From assembly GCA_963805525.1 (NCBI GenBank), contig CAWDUT010000006.1, positions 434,001 through 498,000 on the forward strand: DNA of 64,000 nucleotides. The letters run 5' to 3'. The stretch comes from DASQFQ01 sp963805525 (GTDB taxonomy: Bacteria > Actinomycetota > Thermoleophilia > Solirubrobacterales > Solirubrobacteraceae). Shown here piece by piece: positions 59,989-64,000 of the stretch (positions are counted from its first letter, which is position 1; the number at the start of each line of letters is the position of its first letter). A program made the translations under genes and the position numbers. The notes below the pieces were generated by a model that did not search any database, was not told the DNA's origin, and saw nothing but the letters and a program-made list of their open reading frames with translations.

Positions 59989-61332
59989 GTGAGCCTCGAA
60001 CTCCCGCCCGAGGACATGCGCCGGCTCGGCTACCGGGTGATCGATGCGCTGGTCGAGCACTGGTCCGACCTGGATGCCTCGCCCACGGTGGCGATCGGCG
60101 AGGCCGCGGCACTGAGGGAAGCGCTCGGCGGGCCGCCGCCGGACGGGCCGGGCGATCCCGACGCGGAGCTCGAGCGGCTGCTGGGCGAGGTCGTGCCCTG
60201 GACGGCGCGCAACATCCACCCGCGCTGGTTCGCGCGCATCGGCTCGCCCTCGAACTACGTGTCGGCGCTGGCGGACGCGGTGGCGTCCGGGTTCAACCTG
60301 CTGGGGACGTCGTGGGTGGCCTCCTCGGGGCCGTCGACGGTCGAGCTGACGGTGCTGGACTGGCTCCGGGAGTGGTGCGGGATGCCTCCGGGGAGCGAGG
60401 GGTTGCTCACGAGCGGCGGCTCGATGGCATCGCTGACCGCACTGGTCGCGGCGCGGGAATCGCGTGGCGGCGGAGGTGTCGTCTACATGAGCGACCAGGC
60501 GCACGCGTCGATCCTCCGCGACCTGCGGGTGATGGGAGAGCGCGAGGCGCGGGTGCTGCGCAGCGATTCCGCGTTCCGCCTGTCGGTTGCTGCGGTCGCT
60601 GATGCCGTGGCGGCGGACCGGGCGGCCGGGCTGGTGCCGTTCGCGGTCGTGGGCACGGCGGGGACCACCAATACGGGGGCGGTCGACCCTCTGGGGGAAC
60701 TCGCCGATCTGTGTACCGCGGAGGGGTTGTGGTTCCACGTCGACGGGGCGTACGGGGCGGCCGCGGTGCTGACCGAGCCGGGCCGGGCGGCGCTCGCGGG
60801 CCTCGACCGCGGCGACTCCCTTGTGATCGACCCGCACAAGTGGCTGTTCCAGCCTTACGAGGCGGGCGCCGTCCTCGTGCGCGAGCCGGGCCTGCTCGAG
60901 CGGACGTTCGCCTTGAGCGGCGAGTACCTCCGCGACACCTTCGGAGGCGAGGTCAACTTCCGCGACCGCGGGATCCAGCTCACGCGGGGCACACGGGCAC
61001 TGAAACTGTGGCTCAGCGTGAACGTGTTCGGGCTCGACGCGTTCCGCTCGGGCGTGGCGCATGGGATCGCCCTGGCCGAGCACGCGGAGGCGGTGCTGCG
61101 CTCGCGGCCGGGCTGGCAGATCGTCGCGTCGGCGTCGCTCGGCATCGTCTGCTTCACGCGCGAGGGTGTCGACGACTCCATCGTCTCGGCCGAGACGGTG
61201 CGCGACGGCTACGCCGCCCCCGCCACCACCGTCCTGCGAGGCCAGACCGTGCTCCGGCTCTGCACCATCAACCCGCGCACGACGTTCGACGACATCGAGG
61301 AGACGATCCGCCGGATGGAGCAAGTCGATTGA
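59989..61332 (+). CDS. PLP-dependent group II amino-acid decarboxylase
   Basis: 447 residues from GTG 59989. The fold of aromatic-L-amino-acid decarboxylases is clear: HPRWFARIGSPSNYVSALAD, LTSGGSMASLTALVAARE (cofactor phosphate site), WFHVDGAYGAAAVL (Asp to PLP nitrogen) and the Schiff-base Lys in VIDPHKWLFQPYEAGA. Substrates for this group include tyrosine, tryptophan, DOPA and phenylalanine, giving aryl amines. The product could feed an amine oxidase such as that at 44178, but the genes are far apart. It may be co-transcribed with sufBD. Confidence 0.9.
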   Translation: MSLELPPEDMRRLGYRVIDALVEHWSDLDASPTVAIGEAAALREALGGPPPDGPGDPDAELERLLGEVVPWTARNIHPRWFARIGSPSNYVSALADAVASGFNLLGTSWVASSGPSTVELTVLDWLREWCGMPPGSEGLLTSGGSMASLTALVAARESRGGGGVVYMSDQAHASILRDLRVMGEREARVLRSDSAFRLSVAAVADAVAADRAAGLVPFAVVGTAGTTNTGAVDPLGELADLCTAEGLWFHVDGAYGAAAVLTEPGRAALAGLDRGDSLVIDPHKWLFQPYEAGAVLVREPGLLERTFALSGEYLRDTFGGEVNFRDRGIQLTRGTRALKLWLSVNVFGLDAFRSGVAHGIALAEHAEAVLRSRPGWQIVASASLGIVCFTREGVDDSIVSAETVRDGYAAPATTVLRGQTVLRLCTINPRTTFDDIEETIRRMEQVD

Positions 61333-61360
61333 TCATTTTCGCGTCGGGTAGGGCTTGGGC

Positions 61361-61726
61361 ATGCCGACAGAACCAGCTCCCCTCACGCTCTCCCAGGTCG
61401 TCCACCGCGCGGTCGAGGTCTGCGATCCGGCCGGCACCGACGCCGACCTAGCCGACTTCTTCGTCCGCTTCGAGGACGCCGACGAGCCCGTCTCCGCCAT
61501 CGAGGACATCGAGCAGCGGATGGCCGAGGCCGCGGGCGCACTCGACCCCGAGGGCGACATCCCGTCCCTGCAGATGGCCGCCGCGGTCGCGACCTACCTC
61601 GGCTTCCGCCGCGACGAGGCCGACGAGGACCGCGAGGAGCTACTGACGCTCGCGGCGAGGGCAGAGTTCAACGGCCACCCACCCGCCCCGGTGGCTCAGT
61701 GGCTGCAGGAGCAGGGAGTCGGCTAG
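61361..61726 (+). CDS. Hypothetical protein, 121 aa
   Basis: The protein begins MPTEPAPLTLSQVVHRAVEV; ATG 61361 is preferred to TTG 61355 two codons earlier. It is acidic and helical, with VEVCDPAGTDADLADFFVRF and QMAAAVATYLGFRRDEADED as main blocks. There is no signal peptide or membrane segment, and a single Cys. I do not recognise a family. It may be the last gene of the sufB-sufD-decarboxylase transcription unit. Confidence 0.65.
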   Translation: MPTEPAPLTLSQVVHRAVEVCDPAGTDADLADFFVRFEDADEPVSAIEDIEQRMAEAAGALDPEGDIPSLQMAAAVATYLGFRRDEADEDREELLTLAARAEFNGHPPAPVAQWLQEQGVG

Positions 61727-61731
61727 GTCAT

Positions 61732-63285
61732 CTACGGGCTCACCGTGGCGCGTCGGATGCGAGACCAGCCGCGGCGGAACGGGTAGCCGCGCTCTCGCGG
61801 CACGACGGCCCGGAACTCATAGGTGGTCGCCTGGAACGTTCTGCGGAATCGGTAGGCGAAGTTGAAGTGCCCGGCCGCGTCCGTGCGCAGCAGCGTCACG
61901 GTCGTCCACGACCCCGCTCCCCGCGCTCGAGCTTGGATCACCACGCTCTTGCCCTGCTTCGGAAGCCGTACAGCCGCGACTCGGCCGCGCATATGGATCG
62001 ATTGCCCGTTTCGCAGATGGCGCGGGGACGTCCGCAACCGGACGCCCGCGCGAACGGCGAGCTTCACGGGCCTGCCGCAGGCTTGCGCCAGCCCGCTCGC
62101 TGAGACCAGGATCGGTCGGACTTCGGTCGACTGACGAGGTCGCACCTTGATGCGGAATCGGCCGTGATTGCGTACTCGCACCAGCCGTGACCGAGCGCCG
62201 ATCGCAGGGTTGTCTACGACCCCGACGTGCGCGCCCTTGAGTAGCGCCTTCGAACCGGCGACGCGGCCCGTGATCAGCGCGGCACGCCCGTAGTGAACGA
62301 TGTGAGATTTGAGCTTGCGCCGCACCGTCGCCGCGCTTCGTGCCGGACACGCAGACGTGCCGCGGGGCGGAGGGTCGGGCAGATTGTCGACAAGGATCGC
62401 GACGGGCCCAACGGCGGCCGAGTTGACGCCGGTGGCGTCGATCACACGGACGGTGATCGTGTGTGTCCCCTCGGTCAAGCGCGTCGTGTCGATCGGGACG
62501 TCGATCGACGCCGTCAGCTTGCAGGGGACCGGTACCACGAAGGGCATCCTGCATGCGCCCTGGTTGTCGTCAATCGGGCGCGCGTCCATCCGGTCCCCAT
62601 CCACCTCGACTAAGGCGCGGAACAATCCGCTTCCGACGTCGCTGAGCTTCATCGCGAGGTGTTTCTCGCCGTTGAGCGGTCCGTTTGACGCGAGGAGGGA
62701 GCCCGACGCGCTTACCACACGCGGCGAGTGAGAGTCGTCGATCCTCACGGTGGCCTGCGGAATAACGAAATACGAGTCGGTCTGCTGGCAAGGCCCACCG
62801 CTCGGTCCGTCGCCGCACTTGAGCAGGAGGTGCAGCGCGGACAGTCGCTTCCGAAACGGGTACTGATACGTCATGTCGATGGGTCCTGTACCGCTCGCCG
62901 AGGCCATCGGGAACGGTGGTGTTCCATCGGCGGGAGTTCCTGCCTCCACGTAGGTCCAGGTGAACGCGGAGGACGACACCAGCTGACCTTCGGCTCGTCG
63001 GCTCAAGCCGACCAGGGTCGTGCCGGACGGTGCCTGGAAGCTCAGGCCATGCTCGTCTCCAAAGGCGGTTGTGCCCGCGGGGACACGCACGGCCATTCTG
63101 CCGCCGGGGCAGTTGATCGAAGCGACGGAGCCCGCAATCGCTTTCCAGCCCCACGCCGGTGCCGGGTCGCCGTTCGGCAGCCGACAGGCGTGGACTTCAT
63201 AGACCGCACCGGACGCTGCGGGCGCCGCCGCCGAAAGGCTCGCCAGGACCGCAATGACGATCCTGATTCGCGCTCTGCCACTCAA
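61732..63285 (-). CDS. Large secreted Ig-like protein
   Basis: 517 residues from TTG 63285, chosen because GGGAGG lies six bases upstream and a signal peptide follows at once (IRIVIAVLASLSAAAPAASG). The mature part has a carbohydrate-binding or concanavalin-like module (about 28-190, with Cys pairs), then an Ig-like stretch with the pattern VPIDTTRLTEGTHTITVRVI, and a basic C-terminal half (about 310-517) with repeated beta-strands (RLVRVRNHGRFRIKVRPR). Similar secreted proteins are frequent in Solirubrobacterales. Function unknown, probably surface binding. The gene lies 13 bases after the membrane protein at 63299. Confidence 0.75.
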   Translation of the reverse strand: MSGRARIRIVIAVLASLSAAAPAASGAVYEVHACRLPNGDPAPAWGWKAIAGSVASINCPGGRMAVRVPAGTTAFGDEHGLSFQAPSGTTLVGLSRRAEGQLVSSSAFTWTYVEAGTPADGTPPFPMASASGTGPIDMTYQYPFRKRLSALHLLLKCGDGPSGGPCQQTDSYFVIPQATVRIDDSHSPRVVSASGSLLASNGPLNGEKHLAMKLSDVGSGLFRALVEVDGDRMDARPIDDNQGACRMPFVVPVPCKLTASIDVPIDTTRLTEGTHTITVRVIDATGVNSAAVGPVAILVDNLPDPPPRGTSACPARSAATVRRKLKSHIVHYGRAALITGRVAGSKALLKGAHVGVVDNPAIGARSRLVRVRNHGRFRIKVRPRQSTEVRPILVSASGLAQACGRPVKLAVRAGVRLRTSPRHLRNGQSIHMRGRVAAVRLPKQGKSVVIQARARGAGSWTTVTLLRTDAAGHFNFAYRFRRTFQATTYEFRAVVPRERGYPFRRGWSRIRRATVSP

Positions 63286-63298
63286 CTGCTGCCTCCCG

Positions 63299-64000
63299 TC
63301 ATGGTGAGAACTCGCCTCCTGTGCCGTCACTGAATTCACCACCGGCCGCCCCCGAAGAGGCACCGCTCTCGAAGCTGCGATTGGGCGAGCTCGTTCCGCC
63401 GTTCTGACTCGTCGTCTGCGCGGTCGCGCTGCCAGACCCGGTTGCTGATGTCTCGAAGGAGAACTCGTCGGTCTGCGAGGGCTGCTGCCTCGAGGGGGTG
63501 CGGCGCGTCTTCGGCTTCGGCGCCTGAGCGCGGGTGCTGGGCGTCGCCGTGCGCTGAGCACGGGCGAGTCGCACGTTCGAGCTGGGAGGTGGTGTCTTGC
63601 TCTTGCGTGTTACGGCTCGCGTCTTGACGTGTTTCGGCGGCTTCGCCTCCGCTCGGATCGCCGGCTTCGGATCCGGCAGCAGCGCTGTCGCCACGCAGTA
63701 GGTGCCCGCTCCCACGCCCGAGACGCAGACCCCGATCAGCGCGGCGATCGAGGCGACCCGGCCTCCGCCGCTGCTCGCTGCTGCGTGTACGCCGAGCACG
63801 ACGTCGTTGCTCTGGAGGCGTTGCAGCGCCGCCTCGACCCATCCGCGGAGGTTGAGGCGGGCCGTGGAGGCGTGTGTGACGGATGACGGCTCGACCGCGT
63901 GCAACTGCCGGAACGCCTCGTCGAGCTGCTCCGCCCGCTGCATCGGGTGGAGCTCGCCGACGTCGTCGGCCGACGAGCCGTGCGGCCCGCGCAGGCGCTC
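63299..64000 (-). CDS. Single-pass membrane protein, N-terminus beyond the window
   Basis: The frame is open to the right edge; 233 residues are visible. A soluble N-terminal part (MQRAEQLDEAFRQLHAVEPS about 20 residues in, then LRGWVEAALQRLQSND) is followed by one membrane helix (VASIAALIGVCVSGVGAGTY). The outer part (about 135 residues) is low-complexity, first Lys/Pro-rich then Ser/Gly/Thr-rich (ATGSGSATAQTTSQNGG). It may be the C-terminal part of an ECF-sigma-like or anti-sigma protein carrying a membrane anchor, but no diagnostic region is in view. It precedes the secreted protein gene in one operon. Confidence 0.6.
   Translation of the reverse strand, partial: ERLRGPHGSSADDVGELHPMQRAEQLDEAFRQLHAVEPSSVTHASTARLNLRGWVEAALQRLQSNDVVLGVHAAASSGGGRVASIAALIGVCVSGVGAGTYCVATALLPDPKPAIRAEAKPPKHVKTRAVTRKSKTPPPSSNVRLARAQRTATPSTRAQAPKPKTRRTPSRQQPSQTDEFSFETSATGSGSATAQTTSQNGGTSSPNRSFESGASSGAAGGEFSDGTGGEFSP

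Overview
The window is very GC-rich, densely packed with ATGA/GTGA-type gene overlaps, and carries actinobacterial signatures: an F420-dependent LLM oxidoreductase, Rrf2 plus SufBCDSU without SufE, PspC-linked two-component systems, and secreted proteins with lysine-rich tails. The mix (DUF3494 ice-binding-like protein, TasA/SipW genes, Mn catalase, formate dehydrogenase with an NrfD subunit) fits the Thermoleophilia (Solirubrobacter/Conexibacter type). That placement is inference; no rRNA or tRNA gene was seen.

Layout. 1-2598: tail of a formate dehydrogenase operon (alpha fragment, FeS beta subunit, NrfD-type membrane subunit). 3003-6196: a PspC/LiaFSR-like envelope-stress module (PspC-toastrack protein, small membrane protein, PspC-histidine kinase, response regulator). 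6328-8490: a TasA-like fibre protein, a SipW-type signal peptidase and a second TasA-like secreted protein behind a structured leader. 8496-15913: oxidoreductases, a lipase, an M14 peptidase-amidase fusion, a phosphatase and Mn catalase. 15970-18518: a stand-alone CarH-like B12 sensor, a kinase-like protein with no normal start codon, and a VWA protein. 18593-24319: small metabolic and stress genes, including cspA and F420, RibD-like and metzincin genes. 24303-26206: L,D-transpeptidase and ice-binding-like adhesin behind a candidate c-di-GMP-I-like riboswitch. 26453-34521: a hydrolase-cyclase fusion and a long leftward run of overlapping genes (two kinases, regulator, DedA, hydrolase, aldehyde dehydrogenase, RidA). 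34678-38319: SRPBCC protein and a MacB-type ABC exporter.

The Fe-S assembly genes are split: rrf2-sufC-sufS-sufU at 38548-41416 and Rieske-sufB-sufD at 56972-59969. Between them lies about 15 kb of other genes, dominated by two divergent catabolic operons: copper amine oxidase, SDR and GH4 glycosidase leftward, and a CUT1 ABC importer plus aldehyde dehydrogenase rightward. Their shared promoter region carries three copies of TTGCGCA. Together they suggest uptake and oxidative breakdown of an amine, possibly glycosylated.

The right end (59989-64000) holds a PLP-dependent amino-acid decarboxylase, a small hypothetical protein, a secreted Ig-like protein and a membrane protein running off the edge. 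No CRISPR array, transposase, prophage, tRNA or rRNA was recognised. Coding density is so high that few gaps exceed 150 bases.
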